Assembly (NCBI GenBank): GCA_020536535.1
Contig: JAHLWZ010000972.1
Location: 1-35,437, forward strand
Direction: 5' to 3'
DNA length: 35,437 bases
DNA from: Pelomyxa schiedti
Lineage: Eukaryota; Evosea; Pelobiontida; Pelomyxidae
This document shows positions 19,891 through 32,384 of the stretch, piece after piece (position 1 is the stretch's first letter; each line of letters starts with the position of its first letter). The notes beneath the pieces are model-generated. The model was not told where the DNA came from. It saw nothing but the letters and a program-made list of their open reading frames with translations, and made no database searches. A program made the position numbers and the translations under genes.

Positions 19891-21992
19891 ATGATGGGGT
19901 ACATGACTGCCGCTGCGCGGTTGATCGTGGTGGCGGCGGTGTTGCTCGTCGTTGTGAACGGGTGTGCCATAATTCTACTCTCAGTGCTTGGTTTTGACTG
20001 TTGTCAGAGTACAAGCAAAGTCGTCAACGGACTGGAAAAAGAGGATAGTGTATCGGATAGTAACGGACAGGTTCGTCTCTTTATATGTAGATTTTTTTTT
20101 ACTTTAGCAGGTTCGGCTCTGGGGGAAATCCGATGGACTGCGATCCATCACAAGAAAGGTATTGTGGAGGGACTTGGGCCGGAATACAAAAACGTCTTGG
20201 ATATATACAATCTATGGGCTTCGACGCAATTTGGATAAGCTCGGTTACTTCCAATACAAAGAATGGGTATCATGGCTATTGGCCCCTGGTGAGCCTACTT
20301 GTACGGACAACTCTCCCTTATTCATTTGTAGGACTATACACAAGTAAACACCAACTTCGGCACTGCGACGGATCTCCTGAACCTCATGGCTGTATATCCT
20401 ACTCCCTTTTTCTCAATACCAAAACATTTTATTAGGCTTGCCATGCAAAAGATATTTTGGTAATGGTGGATTTCATTCCCAATAACGTGGGTATGGTTTT
20501 TTACCAAGTTGGATGTTATTGTAATATTGTAGGCCCCGTCAATTACAGTTTTACGTCCGTCGTTCCATTTAATGACCCTTCACACTACCATTCTTGTGAT
20601 TCATGCCCCACTGTACAGTTCTTTTCAGGCATTATCTAAAAGTTATTTACTCTTGGATAGGGATGTGCTGTAGGCAATTGGTTAGATCAAACACAAGTAG
20701 AAACAGCTTACCATACATGTTTAACCTTCAAATGAAGCTTGAAAATTGTAGACTCGGTGGTCTTCCAGACTTGAATCAAACGAATCCATATGTATTAGAT
20801 CAGACGAAATCTTTGATAGGTTCTCTCACCAAAACTTATGAAATTGATGGTGTTGGCCTTGCCAACTTCAATAGCGTTAGTCCCCAAGTTTATAAGTCCA
20901 CTTCAAGAGTGTAATGGTATTTTTAGGTACCGTTAACATACTGGGATGACATTATTGAAGCCTCAACAACATATTGCCTCAGTGATGTTAACAGTACCAA
21001 CGTACTTCTACAGCCTCTTCATATGGAATACAATTCATCTAAAAAAGATAACTTATGCTGTTCAATACCAAAACGGAGGAACTTTGAAAGTGAATGGAGT
21101 GTTGAATCACGTTCTATACCAAGCATTGTTGGTTCATGACCGTAGTTTTTATGTTTCTCATATGGTTATTCAGAACTCTTTTGTATATAAAAAGTCCTTT
21201 AGTTATATGAACACATATGCCTCCGCCCTTTATTGGTCTGATAAGACTATTGAAGGGAATTTCATTGATAACATTGACTTTCCACGGTAAAACCTGACCA
21301 TGTCCCTTGTTATTGTTCATTTCCCAATACCAGGTTTTTATCAATCGATCCAGATGTAGAAATTCTGAAGAACATTCTGGCGTATTTGTATTTAGCCAGT
21401 GGAATTCCCGTTATATATTACGGCACTGTAAGTCATTTTGCACTCGCTTAGAATTAAGTTTCAACAGGAGCAAGGGTTCAGTGGTGGAGCACCTCCAATG
21501 AACCAAGAACCCCTTTGGACCTCTGATTATAACACAACCGATTTAATGAACTGGATGTACAAATTAAGTGTTGTCAGAAAACAAGTTCAGGTATACACCA
21601 CTTCTAAGATGAGGATTGGAAAACGCCTGTAATTTCAGGTTTTTGGGCACTCATGCGTTCAACAATCATATTCCACCAATTATTACACATGGATATGTAA
21701 TGCACTTTTCGTGGTTGTCACAAATTTGTACGTGGGTCCTTTCACTCTTTTTTCTGATTGGAAACAAAGAGGTTCCAACTCAGGAACAGTCACATACAGT
21801 ATCAACTCTCCTTTCACGGTAAGACCCTGCAATCCAAATTGGTGCCCTTATTCATTTGTTGTAAAGAATGGAAAAGTCATCTGCAATGTACTTTCAGAGA
21901 CCCCTGATTGTCAACAGGTCACCCAAAGCAAAGTTGTAGTAAGTTTTGTCAACGGAAGATGCAAAGCCTTCCTGGCAACTGTATCTTCGTAA
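19891..21992 (+). CDS. Membrane-anchored alpha-amylase-like protein (GH13 fold), probably catalytically dead
   Basis: Starts MMGYMTAAARLIVV; residues about 10-33 are one long hydrophobic segment, so the protein is either a type II membrane protein or secreted with an uncleaved anchor. About ten short introns then give an alpha-amylase barrel of the fungal type: ERYCGGTWAGIQKRLGYIQS, MGFDAIWISSVTSNTKNGYH, GYWPLDYTQVNTNFGTATDL, GGLPDLNQTNPYVL, VNGVLNHVLYQAL and ASGIPVIYYGTEQGFSGG. The four conserved catalytic regions are degraded: D-x-x-x-N-H reads DFIPNN (20469-20486); the nucleophile Asp is Ala in GVGLANF (Ala codon 20861-20863); the acid/base Glu is Asp in LSDVN (20984-20986); only the third Asp remains in FIDNIDFPRF (21261-21287). 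A beta-rich C-terminal domain follows. I infer a binding or structural pseudoenzyme. The join between the membrane exon and exon 2 (20070-20110) is unresolved, and a last small exon beyond 21992 is possible. Confidence 0.78.
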
Positions 21993-22203
21993 AGAATTTA
22001 GAATGGTTCGTTCTAATTTTTTTCTATTTTGCAATTCGAGCAGTTGCACACCGGGAATCAATTATCCAATAAGCCAAAAACAAAGGGAAAGGCTTAAAAA
22101 AAAAGGCAACACGTACCGAGGTGCCGCAACACCGCTTGTCTGGTTTGTTAACGCCGGCACCTACCCGATCTAGATCGCAAACGTTAATGGTAATAGGTAA
22201 ACT

Positions 22204-24863
22204 ATGTCGGGAGCTCCTGGTTCGGCCGATGTTATTCTGTTCGAGAGCGCTGCAGGTTATGCGTTGTTTGATGTAGTCGAGGCAGAGCAGATCGGCGCCA
22301 ACGCCCCTACACACCTTGCAAGTATGGACGATTACGCAAGGTTCGCGCGCTTGGTTCATTTGCGAGCAATGATGCCATTCAAGTCATCCGAGGACGCTCT
22401 TGACAATATCAATGCTATTTCCGAAGGTTAACACTCGCGCGTTGTGTTTGTGTTTGTGTTCATCGCTCTGCAGGAGCATTGCCCCAGACGTTGTCCGTCT
22501 TTGTAGAAGCGAACGTTCCAACGGATCTAAAACTTGGAGTTTGCGAGGATAAACTAGCCTCCGCCATTCAGGTACTCGGCGAAACTCCAGGAAATGCCAT
22601 TCTAAATAAATACAGGATGCTTTCGGAATTCAGTGCATGAAGGGAAAACAAGTTCTAGAGCTCACCCGAGGGATCCGCTTGCACTTTGAGAAATTCGTCC
22701 GAGAATTTAAGGTATCAAAAAAGTGTGATTTGTTTCTCACTCTGCACCAGCCAGGAGATGTCGCCAAAGCCCAACTGGGTCTTGGCCACAGTTACAGTCG
22801 GAGCAAAGTCAAATTCAATGTGAACCGAGCTGACAATATGGTCATTCAGGCAATTTGTCTGCTGGATCAGCTCGATAAAGATGTCAATACGTTCTCTATG
22901 AGAATAAGGTAGAATATCTTTTTTTTTTGTTCCCTTGTAACAGCTGTTTAGGGAATGGTACTCTTGGCACTTCCCGGAACTGGTTTCTATTGTTCCAGAC
23001 AATTACACATTTGCTCGCTGCGCAAAGCTTATAAGCAACAAAGCTAACTTGACTGATGCTCTTCTACCAGTATCATGATTTACCTCTTTCTAAAGAAATG
23101 ACCTAGCACAGAAAATTGTGGAAATAACCGAAGACGAATCCAAGGCCACCCAAATAATGGAGGCAGCAAAGTCGTCAATGGGTAAATATTCTTGACATAT
23201 ATCGGACCTTACATTTTTCCAGGGTTCGAAATTTCTGAGTTGGATATGATGAGCATAAGACAGTTTGCAGATAGGGTGATTCACTTATCTGAGTACCGTG
23301 TGAAATTGTTCAACTATCTTGCCAAGAAGATGCATGATATCGCTCCCAATCTGTCTGCCCTCATTGGTACCTTCATGAGAGCACGTCCTAAGCCCCCACT
23401 TATTGTCGCTAGGTGAGGTTGTTGGAGCACGTCTTATTTCACGTGCTGGAAGCTTGACTAATTTGGCTAAATACCCTGCCTCTACTGTCCAAATTCTTGG
23501 TGCTGAAAAAGCGTTGTTCCGGTAAGTATAAAGTGTGAGACAGACCTGCTCTGACTTTTTTTTTCAGTGCTCTCAAGTCTCGTGGAAATACACCCAAGTA
23601 TGGTCTCATCTACCACTCGTCGTTTATTGGGAAGGCCTCAGCCAGAAACAAAGGGCGAATTTCTCGCTATCTAGCCAACAAAACTTCTATTGCCTCCCGC
23701 ATTGATAGTTTTTCAGGTACCGCCTATCTTCTCCCGCCTATCTCTTCTTACAAGTCGTAGAAACACAGACATCTAAATTCGGAGAGATGCTCCATTCTCA
23801 AGTTGAGGAGCGCTTGAAGTTCTATGACACTGGTGTAACTCCCCGCAAGAATATTGCTTGCATGAAGGCAGTTGTTGAAGAGCTTTCAACTGAAGGTTAA
23901 ATCTTTGTTTTTGCACAAGGTTGTAAATATTCCCTAGATGTTGCAGAATCTGTTCCAAATCCCAAGCGAAAAGCAACCCCAAAGAAGCCTACCAAGGTTA
24001 AGGAAGCGATGGAAGTTGATGAACAACAGGAAGAAGCTGTTCCGGCTGAAGAAGCTGCTCCAGAAGAAGCTCCAGCTGAGGAGGAAGAAAAACCCAAGGT
24101 GCCAGCAAAGAAACCCGCCGCCAAAGCAGTACCTGCAAAGACTGCACCCACTAAGGCAGCCCCCGCTAAGGCTCCAGCGAAACCAGCTCCAGCTAAGACG
24201 GCACCCAAGGCACCTGCGAAGGCAACAACAAAAACGCCAACCAAGCCTAAAGTAGAGACCCCGCAACCAGTCGAAGAGACTGAGGAAGCGATGACCGAAG
24301 AGGCTGTCCCAGAAGAACCGGTTGAAGAGGCACCAGTGGAGGAAGCCGCAGAAGAAGCCGTTGTGGAAGAGCAGGCCGAAGAGGAAGCACCACCCCCAAA
24401 GAAAACTCCTCTTAAGAAACCAGCAACCGCACCCGCAACCCCTAAAACCACAACCACCCCCAAAGCAGCACTAAAACCTGCCACCACCACCCCCAAACCA
24501 GCCGCTGCCGCAAAGCCGGCCGCTACCACACCCAAGCCAGCCCCCACCAAAGCCACAACCACAACCACACCCAAACCCACAACACCAAAAGCCACACCCG
24601 CTTCTACCCCCAAAGCAACAACCACACCCAAACCAACCACCCCTAAAGCAGTTGCCCCCAAAACAACAACAACAACAACAACAACAACCCCAGCCAAATC
24701 ACCCGCTTCCAAAGCAGTACCAGCCAAGCCAGCCGCAGTCAAAGCAACTACACCCAAGGTAGCACCAAAGAAGGCTATTCCCCCACCCGAGGAGGAAGCT
24801 GTAATGGAGGAGGTTGCTGAAGAAGTAGCTGAGGAGCCTGTTGAAGGTGCCGAGCAAGAGTAA
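22204..24863 (+). CDS. NOP56: NOP56, box C/D snoRNP core protein
   Basis: Starts [20 protein letters not shown] and [12 protein letters not shown], the Nop56-specific N-terminal domain. Several short introns are removed. The Nop (RNA/15.5K-binding) domain follows: [36 protein letters not shown], then [20 protein letters not shown] and [12 protein letters not shown], which are diagnostic of NOP56 rather than NOP58. NOP56 scaffolds fibrillarin and snoRNAs for 2'-O-methylation of rRNA in the nucleolus. From about 24009 the C-terminal tail differs from the usual lysine/glutamate repeats. It begins acidic ([20 protein letters not shown]), becomes an Ala/Lys/Pro/Thr-rich histone-H1-like stretch with runs of Thr (24665-24690 is mostly ACA codons), and ends acidic ([18 protein letters not shown]). 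Stop at 24861-24863. The tail is lengthened by simple-repeat expansion and is probably disordered. Confidence 0.93.
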
Positions 24864-25047
24864 AGCTCTTTCTGTCGCCGTTCCAGTAAAAAACAAAAAA
24901 ATATGTCTCTCTTTTGGCTACATATGTTTGTTCTTGTTGACTTCGCTTTCGAGTTGGACGTTGTTTCAAAGTGTGTAGTCGAGCGCGTCTCCAAAGCAGT
25001 CTCAGTTGCAATCAGTCGCGAATCTGCAGACCATTACGGAAAAAAAA

Positions 25048-27276
25048 ATGCCCAAGGGAGGCAACAAAGGTGGCAACAAGCACGGCGGCAACAAGGGCAA
25101 AGCCAAGCAACAAAAGCCCAAGCCTAAGACAACCCCGAAGCCACACGATGCCGCCACATCCGCGGAGAAACCGGTAGAGACGCCTGCACCGGCCACAACA
25201 CCAACAGCCACGACCACGGTGGTGCCGCAAGAGGCGGTGGCAACAACCACCACGAGCACTACTACTGCCACTACAACAGAAACAACAACCCCAGGCAACG
25301 ATACGACCAACCAAACAGCGGCGCCTGTTGTCCCTGAACCTACTCCTATTCCTACCACTGGTATTTTTCCCTTTCCCTTTCCTTTTTTTTTTTTTTTTTT
25401 TTTTCTAAAATATGTGACTAGAGCCCGCAAGCGGGGAGACTAGGTTTGTAAGTGTTTGTAAGTGGTAACAATAACTCAAACACAGTCAAGTGACAACTGA
25501 AGCCTCTAGCACGACAACTTCTCCCAAGAATTCTGGAGGAAAACCCAACCAGCCAAAGCAGAAGGGCAAAAAAAAGGGTGCTGCAGCCCCTTCTCAAGCT
25601 GATAATACAGCTTCCGCAGTTGCCTCAGTACACTCCCCAAATGAGCCAATTGTTGTTGCGCCTGTGAAAGCGAAGGAGTACCTTCCCGACACAATGCATG
25701 ACAAACTTCTAAGTTCATGTGGGAAAAACGCCTCTGGGGAGACTGTCTCCACGTCAACCGCAAAGTATGATTTTTGGAAAACTCAACCTGTTCCTGGGTT
25801 AGGTTTGTTACTTCGCATTTTCCACATTTCTAACGCCGATCATAGGCGCAAAAATCTCAGCTGATTTCAACCATCCCATTGAGGCAGATAGCAGACCCGA
25901 AGATGTACCTAAAACTCCTGTTACTCTTCCTCCAGGCTATCATTTTTGTGTTGAAGAAGTAAATGATGATGCGAACGTATGTTTGTGGAATTTTCTGTAC
26001 TTATCTGACAGCAAAAAAGATAAAAGAAATTTACCTCCTACTAAATGGCAACTATGTTGAAGATGAGGACTGTATGTTCCGGTTCGACTATAGTGTGGAG
26101 TTCTTAAGATGGTACCTATTTCATTTTTTTCTTCTTTTAGATTTTACAACTTCGCTAGGGCCCTTACTCCTCCTGGTTATTTCAAGGATTGGCACGTTGG
26201 AATAAGGGATGACACAAACAATGTGCTGTATGGGTTCATCACTGGAATTCCAGCTACAATCAGAGTCTACGATCGGTACATCAAACCCCCGCAATCGCTG
26301 CTCATAAAGATTTTCACAGTATTGTCCGACTGGCGGAGATCAACTTTTTGTGTGTTCATAAGTCCTTACGTACACAGCGCCTTGCCCCAATCCTCATCCA
26401 GGAGGTAACGAGACGTGTACACTTGCAGGGGTATCTTTTGAACTCCCAAGCCACTTTGCACTCACCACCTGCAGTATGTTCCAGGCCGTTTACACTGCTG
26501 GAGTCGTTCTTCCTAATCCCGTTGCAAGTTGCAGCTATTGGCACCGCAGCTTGAATCCTTCCAAATTGGTTGACGTGGGTTTCTCCGGCCTGGGTACAAG
26601 GATGACAATGTCCCGTTTACTAAAGCTTAACAAATTACCTGATGTATGTATCAACACTCCCATCCTATTGCTTGTAAATATTTTTGTAGCACACAAGTAC
26701 TCCCGGCCTCCGTGAGATGCGGAGAGAAGATGTACCTGCTGTAGGAATAATGCTTGCCAAATACCTAAGCAAGTTCGGGCTCACGCCCCTCTTTTCAGAA
26801 GAAGATATTGCTCATTGGTTCGTGCCAAGAACGAGAGTTGTCAACTCTTATGTCGTTCAGGTAAAATTCATCTTAAGGCTGGGAAGTACAGTAATACCGT
26901 ACTAGGGTAAATCTGGTTTGACTGGCTTTGCAAGCTTTTATACATTGCCTTCATCTGTGCTGGGGCACCCTCGCCACAGTACCCTCATGGCCGCATACTC
27001 GTTTTATAACGTAAATACTTCTGGACCACTGTCGAACCTCGTATCTGACGCTCTCATCTTGGCCAAGAAGGTACGCAACTCACCCACCAAACTTTCCACC
27101 ACTCACACACTTCGTAGGCCGGTTTTGATGTATTCAACTGCCTCGACGTAATGGAGAACGAGACTTTCCTCAAGGAGCTCAAGTTTGGCATTGGTGATGG
27201 TAGACTCCAGTACTACCTCTTTAACTGGGCCTGCCGCGGCATGCAACCAAAGGACATCGGCCTCGTCTTGCTCTAA
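25048..27276 (+). CDS. NMT1: Glycylpeptide N-tetradecanoyltransferase (N-myristoyltransferase)
   Basis: Starts [20 protein letters not shown], a basic ribosome-binding-like head, followed by a Thr/Ala/Pro linker and another basic patch ([10 protein letters not shown]). The catalytic core has [20 protein letters not shown]-like [28 protein letters not shown], then the family signature [20 protein letters not shown] and QEVTRRVH, and [20 protein letters not shown]. It ends [16 protein letters not shown] and DIGLVLL, with the C-terminal leucine expected at the active site; stop at 27274-27276. The enzyme attaches myristate to the N-terminal glycine of proteins at the ribosome. About eight introns of roughly 45-60 nt interrupt the gene, one with a long pyrimidine tract at about 25385-25405. 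Near full family length with all signature motifs; no sign of damage. Confidence 0.94.
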
Positions 27277-27338
27277 ACCTTGCAAAAAATTTCAGAAACA
27301 TTTTTCGTTTCGCTACGTTTTTGTTTCCTGAAAGGAAG

Positions 27339-28279
27339 ATGACAGCAGTAGGAGGCACACCATCGACTACAACCTCTGCATCTGCAAGCACACCGTCTGT
27401 GACGCCGTCATATGCGTCTGTGGTGAGCAACGGGGCACACCCTGGTAGCGCGTCGTGGGTGCCGTCGGAACAACAGAAGCGGTTCTTGGTGGATATGGTG
27501 AGGGAGGCTGCTCAGGGGTTCTTGGATAGGAAGAAGGCCAAGGGTGCTGTTACAGACCACACTTACTGGACCAGTGCGGCCAGGGTATGACTGCTGATGT
27601 GGAGAGTGGGGAGTTAATTCATTTGCACACAGGAATTAGGTCTAGATTTTAGGTGTGGTGGCGTTTTTGTCACATATGAAACCCGTGGTGGGGATTTGCG
27701 GGGCTGTATTGGGCAGTTCAACCCCGATGAACCTTTATACCAAGTACTCACACCAACTTCCATTATGGAGGGAACCTAACCTACCCTTTTTTAATCCATG
27801 TAGGTTGTTCTATCGAGAGCACTGTCGGCAGTTACGGACAGCAGATTTACCTGGGACCCCATAACTGCTAGCGAATTTCGGTTTTATTCCCCTCTCCAAG
27901 CAGTTATATATTTCAAATTAAATAAATAATATAAATCTAATGCTTGTCTTAAACAGAAATTCTATCAACATTACAGTCTCTATACTCACTCCGCCAGTGA
28001 CAATCAAAAATCCCCTCGAGGAAGTTAAAGTTGGAGTGCATGGGATTATTGTGAGCAAGGACGGCCACAGGGGCACTTACCTCCCTGAGGTACCTACTAT
28101 GTCTAGCTGATACAGCCAACCCTCTCTAGGTTGCTACTGAGAATAACTGGGATGTTAAAACATTCGTTACACATTGTGCCAACCGCAAAGCTGGTATCTC
28201 TGGTGATGTACTTCGCGATCCCGGTGTCCACTGGGAGACATACACAACAATAGCCATTTCCGAGAAGGACCTACACTAG
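27339..28279 (+). CDS. AMMECR1-family protein
   Basis: Starts MTAVGGTPSTTTSASAST, a short Ser/Thr head. The AMMECR1 fold follows: exon 1 ends TYWTSAAR, and after a 47-nt intron comes ELGLDFRCGGVFVTYETRGG and LRGCIGQF. RGCIG is the hallmark motif of the family. Later exons give ALSAVTDSRFTWDPITASEF, ISILTPPVTIKNPLEEVKVG, VHGIIVSKDGHRGTYLPEV, then NWDVKTFVTHCANRKAGISG and a stop at 28277-28279. The family is universal in eukaryotes and archaea; its conserved surface is thought to bind RNA or proteins, but its molecular job is not settled. Length is normal apart from the extra head. Three or four introns are used. No anomaly seen. Confidence 0.9.
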
Positions 28280-28435
28280 TACACAAATGAAAATGTATCA
28301 ATACATACAACCCGCACTACAGTGTTTACTCAAGCTTTGTTATGTTGTGGGATGAATAACCACCAACGCCGTTTATCCTGAATCGTGTCTGGGCCATTCA
28401 GAGAACAGAAAAGCAAAAAAAAATCAGAGCGGTTT

Positions 28436-31400
28436 ATGAGTAGCATTGGGGTGGTTACGTACACAGTGGGTGTGGTGTCGGGGCGTAATCTGGTAGGAGA
28501 AGGTGGTGGTAGAAACGCCTTTGCCGAAGTGCATCTCTTGGACTCGGCTGGGACCAAATTACTGAGGAAAACAACTGACGTTGTAAAGGTATGGGGGTTG
28601 TTGGTTTTTTTCCTCCTTGCTTGTTCTTGCCTCATTTCTGACCAGAACACTTTAAATCCGTCCTGGAATGCCACGCTAGAGTTCACTTCCAAAGAGAATA
28701 TAACGGGTTTGAGTGTCAACGTTGAGTTAGTTATTTTTCTTTATTTCCATTGACACCTGTTATTTAGGTGTGGGATCACAGAATTTTTTCGAAGAATAAG
28801 CACCTGGGGGTCGTTACTATAAAATTTGACAAGGCAATGTATCTGTGCTGTTTATTTTAATCATACTTTTTACATTGTCCACAGTATCGGAAATACTCCA
28901 ATTACGGGGTGGTTTACACTCCAACAGCGTTCCTCTTCAGAGCAAGTCAGTGGAGATGTGCAGCTTAACGTTACGTGCTCTTATAAACCAGCAGTATCCC
29001 CAACAGTCGTCACTAGTACTTCTAGTACAACGTCCACTACATCAACTTCAACCTCAACAACGCCAGTGGCTCCATCAGTGACATCAACACCATCTACTTC
29101 AACAGCACCCGCTGCAACCTCAGCCACAAAGCCAGACACGACGCCAGTAGCTCCATCAGTGGCATCCTCCACAACACCACCCGCAACAACGGGACCAGAC
29201 ACAACATCAGCCACAAAGCCAGACACGACACAAGCTACACCAACGCCATCCACAGCAGCATCGGGGACAACAGCATCAGCGGCAACTTCCATTGCACCAT
29301 CCACAACTGGGGGCGCAACTCCCGACACAACTCCAACCACAGTGGTAACACCAAGCACAACTCCATCTACGGCCGCCGCGACAGTTACCCCTCCCGATAA
29401 AACAACACCCCTTTCGGCAGAGATACCAAAAACTACCCCTTCCACCCCTACAACCCCACCTCCAACAATGACCCCAACCGCGGACCCACAGATAACTTCT
29501 ACCACACCTGAACTAACACCAAGTGCATCTGCAGCTGACAATACTCCTGGGAAGGCGGGAAAGCCTCTTCAAAATTATCTCAAATCTTCCTCGCAGTGGA
29601 GCGCCAAAGATGGGGAACTAAAAGTACGTATGAAACGATGAAAAGTGATTTAACTTATCACAGCGCTCTGGTTTCGTCGTTGTCGATGAAGATGTTGTCG
29701 ACGAGGAAGAGGATGACGATCCAGTGGCCCCAACAACTAGTAGTACATCTTGGAAGGCAGTATTGGCAGAAATAATTGAAATCAACAAAGCAACAAAGGA
29801 TTCTCTTATTACGGGAATAGAGAGGGAAGATGAAAATGTTGTGATTACCATGAAAGCCCCTGGAGGTATGAGTACCAAGAAAGCTTCGCTAACTATGGTG
29901 CAGTAACTGAGAAAGAATCCATTACCCTGATAATCCCTGAAGAATACCCACGGGGGGAGTACTACATTATGGGTCCAGAGGGTTGTGAGTAAGCTCCTAT
30001 TAGTAAATATATGGAATACCAACAACAAAACAGATTTTTAGGAGTTGGCTCCTTGAAGCCAATTTTTTCCAAAGTAGTAACCAATTTTGCTAAGGTACTT
30101 CTTTCACTTAAAGAAAATTGAGCCAATTTTTACTGAAGCAACACAATGTCAAACCCTGCCCAGTGTTCGAAACGGAGACCGAAAGATCTAAAATGAAGGA
30201 ATCTACACTTCCGGGAGATGGTTTCTCTTACACTCGACAAACAAATATACTCACCAATAAAGATGACGCCGAGGATGAATTTGCTGCAAGAGAGGGTTTG
30301 GCAGAGGCTAAGGCCTATGTTACTAGCTGTCTTCCCTTTATGCCCCCACGTTCGGGTCTTACATATTCCATGATCTCAGATACACTCTACGGTTGAGACG
30401 AGCAAATTTATGAAAATTTGGCTAATGCACGTTAGTCCGTTGCAGCTTCTCCGTTGATGATTTTGTCGATCCAAATACTGCTACGAGCTGGGGATTGGTA
30501 TCAACAAAACCCATTGCCATAGAATTTGAGCTTGAGCCTCCCTATTACTTCCAGGTTCAAATCCTTTCCTTTCAAGCAAGTGTAATCCTTGTAGTCTACT
30601 ATTCTTCCGCGGGTTACTGAATTTCAATTTGATAGGAACAATGGTGAGATTTCCAGCTTCGGTCTCCAATGGCAAGTAAGCTTATGTAAGAGTTTTATTA
30701 ACCCCAACAGGTATCTCCATAATCGGCTGGACAAGTTTTTACGTGATGCCAACTGGCCACCTGTTGCTTCTAACAAAGAGCTCTTTGCAAACGTTGTGAG
30801 GTTTTGTAGTGACAAAGTGTATACATGTAGGACCGTTAACCAAAAAGTGTTTCTAAAACTCTTTCAGGTACACAGAGATGTCAAATATGTGACAAATTAC
30901 TGGATGTAGAAATGCTCAAACCCGCAGTTTGCGATTCTGCACTGTGTGTGTACAGCCACATGCAGTACGGACTTGGTGAAGATGTAGCCGCGATGGTTCC
31001 ATCCCTTTTCTTTCTTTTTTTAGCTTACTTCAAAAGATTCTTCATCACCCTCTTGAGACAGATCTCCTCATCTCTCTGACATGTGCTGCTGCTGCAGGAA
31101 CCGATACAAAACGGTTCAACCCGTTTCCTTCGGCGTTAGAGGTAAAACTCTCAGCAGAGGATGCAGCTCCCTGGATATCAACCTCCTTGGCATCATCTTC
31201 AACAGCTTCTACAACTGGTGCTAGCACTGCTAGCGGCTCCATAGTTGCAATGAATTTTTTGACGGCCACAGGCACAAATGATGCCTCCAAAGTCAAAACG
31301 GTGATCGAAACCATACCTCCGGTTTCTGAGCTGCAGGTTGGTTTGGGGCGGGAGATCAATGCTCCACACTAACCTCACATCTTTATTCACAAAGAGATAT

Positions 31401-32306
31401 CCAGATGCATCATCGCTGAAGAGATTTCTCGATACGTAAAAACTCAGCTTAGTACTAATGAATCTAATCTATCCAAGGAAACACCCTCTTGCCTTCATCT
31501 TACTACGTTGGATTCTCTCCTCCAACCTTTCTCACCTTGAACTTATACCGGCGGCTCAGCAATATGCCGAGTTGAAATGCCCTTATCAGTTCATGCTTCT
31601 ATCGGCACCTCCTGGTAACTAATTATTCTTTCCACATTACCTAACATGGATAGCCAAGGAAAAAAATTTCCGGGAACTGGCCAAGAAGCACGGGTCCGTT
31701 TTCCCAATTTATGTCTTTTTTTTTAATTTGTGGCAGGTCTTTCTTTACATTTCATGGCAGTGCAATGTACAACTGGCACTCCATCCTAAGGTAAACTTCC
31801 TGAATATTCCTCGGTCTCACCATTGTGTCTGAAGAAATGGTTTAAAGAATTATTCAAACACGGAATTCATGTCTTGTGGAGCAGCTTATGGAGCCGGAAT
31901 TTATATGGTAACAGAACCGTTCACAGAAGACCAGCTAACTAAGTAAAGGGAGTTGACTTCTCCACATCACAAGGTTACCTGCGGGCAGGTTCCGCCTGGT
32001 CAAACTCTGTTTTCAATGGTGGGAACAGGTCGGTTTCCTACAATTGCATGTGTTTATGTGAAGTCATCAATGCTGGGTACAAGGCTAATGTACGCTTATT
32101 TCTTACCTTTACTCATTCATTCACTTACATCCTCTCAGCCATTCTACGTAGTTCCTGAAGGTTTATTTTTCTCTTCTCTTATTTGTAAACTTAATACAAC
32201 TGCAGAGAAACATGTTATGACACGCATGTTTATGATTTACAACTCCAGCATGCCCTTCCCCCAACTTCAAGCCAACTCTATGAAGTTGAAAAAGGCCAGT
32301 GAATAA
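28436..32306 (+). CDS. C2 / RWD-UBC-like / PARP catalytic domain protein (PARP6/8/16-like)
   Basis: Starts MSSIGVVTYTVGVVSGRNLV, a C2 domain (NTLNPSWNATLEF, VWDHRIFSKNKHLGVV, TPITGWFTLQQ). A Thr/Ser/Pro-rich linker of about 180 residues follows (29000-29540). Next comes an acidic segment (DEDVVDEEEDDD) and an RWD/UBC-like part (ITLIIPEEYPRGEYYIMGPE). The PARP part has CDSALCVYSHMQYGLGED, LETDLLISLTCAAAAG, RFNPFPSALE, then the catalytic FTFHGSAMYNWHSILRNSLK and GAAYGAGIYM, and a C-terminal strand HVMTRMFMIY before TAA 32304-32306. H-G, G-A-A-Y-G and G-I-Y match PARP6/8/16, which mostly transfer single ADP-ribose units. C2 usually binds acidic phospholipids, often with calcium, so membrane-targeted mono-ADP-ribosylation is my inference. 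Introns number more than ten, and some in 29700-31000 and 31400-31700 are uncertain. Confidence 0.82.
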
Positions 32307-32384
32307 ATACACAAAGAAATGAATTGTAGGGTTGTTACTGTAATAATTTGGTCAAAAGACTACAACTACACAACACACATCAAG
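32307..32384. other. Short convergent gap between the PARP and RS-GTPase genes
   Basis: Both stop codons face this 78-base spacer, so it must hold the 3' ends of two transcripts. The spacer contains no gene. Its compactness shows how tightly terminators are packed in this genome; overlap of the two 3' untranslated regions is likely. Confidence 0.6.

Noticed and set aside
19197-19970. Minus-strand frame of 257 codons over the sirtuin 3' end
   Set aside because: The plus strand gives a continuous sirtuin C-terminal exon chain. The minus frame has no domain and spans two plus-strand genes.
23897-24994. Long minus-strand frame (365 codons) rich in Val and Gly opposite the NOP56 tail
   Set aside because: It is the complement of the Thr/Ala/Pro-rich repeat codons. 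It has no recognisable domain, while the plus-strand frame continues NOP56.
28436-28960. A horizontally acquired toxin or effector reading for the PARP gene
   Set aside because: The motifs follow eukaryotic PARP6/8/16, with many introns and a C2 domain; nothing suggests a bacterial toxin.
28981-29541. Minus-strand Val/Gly-rich frame opposite the C2-PARP linker
   Set aside because: A shadow of Thr/Ser/Pro codons on the plus strand, which joins coding exons on both sides.
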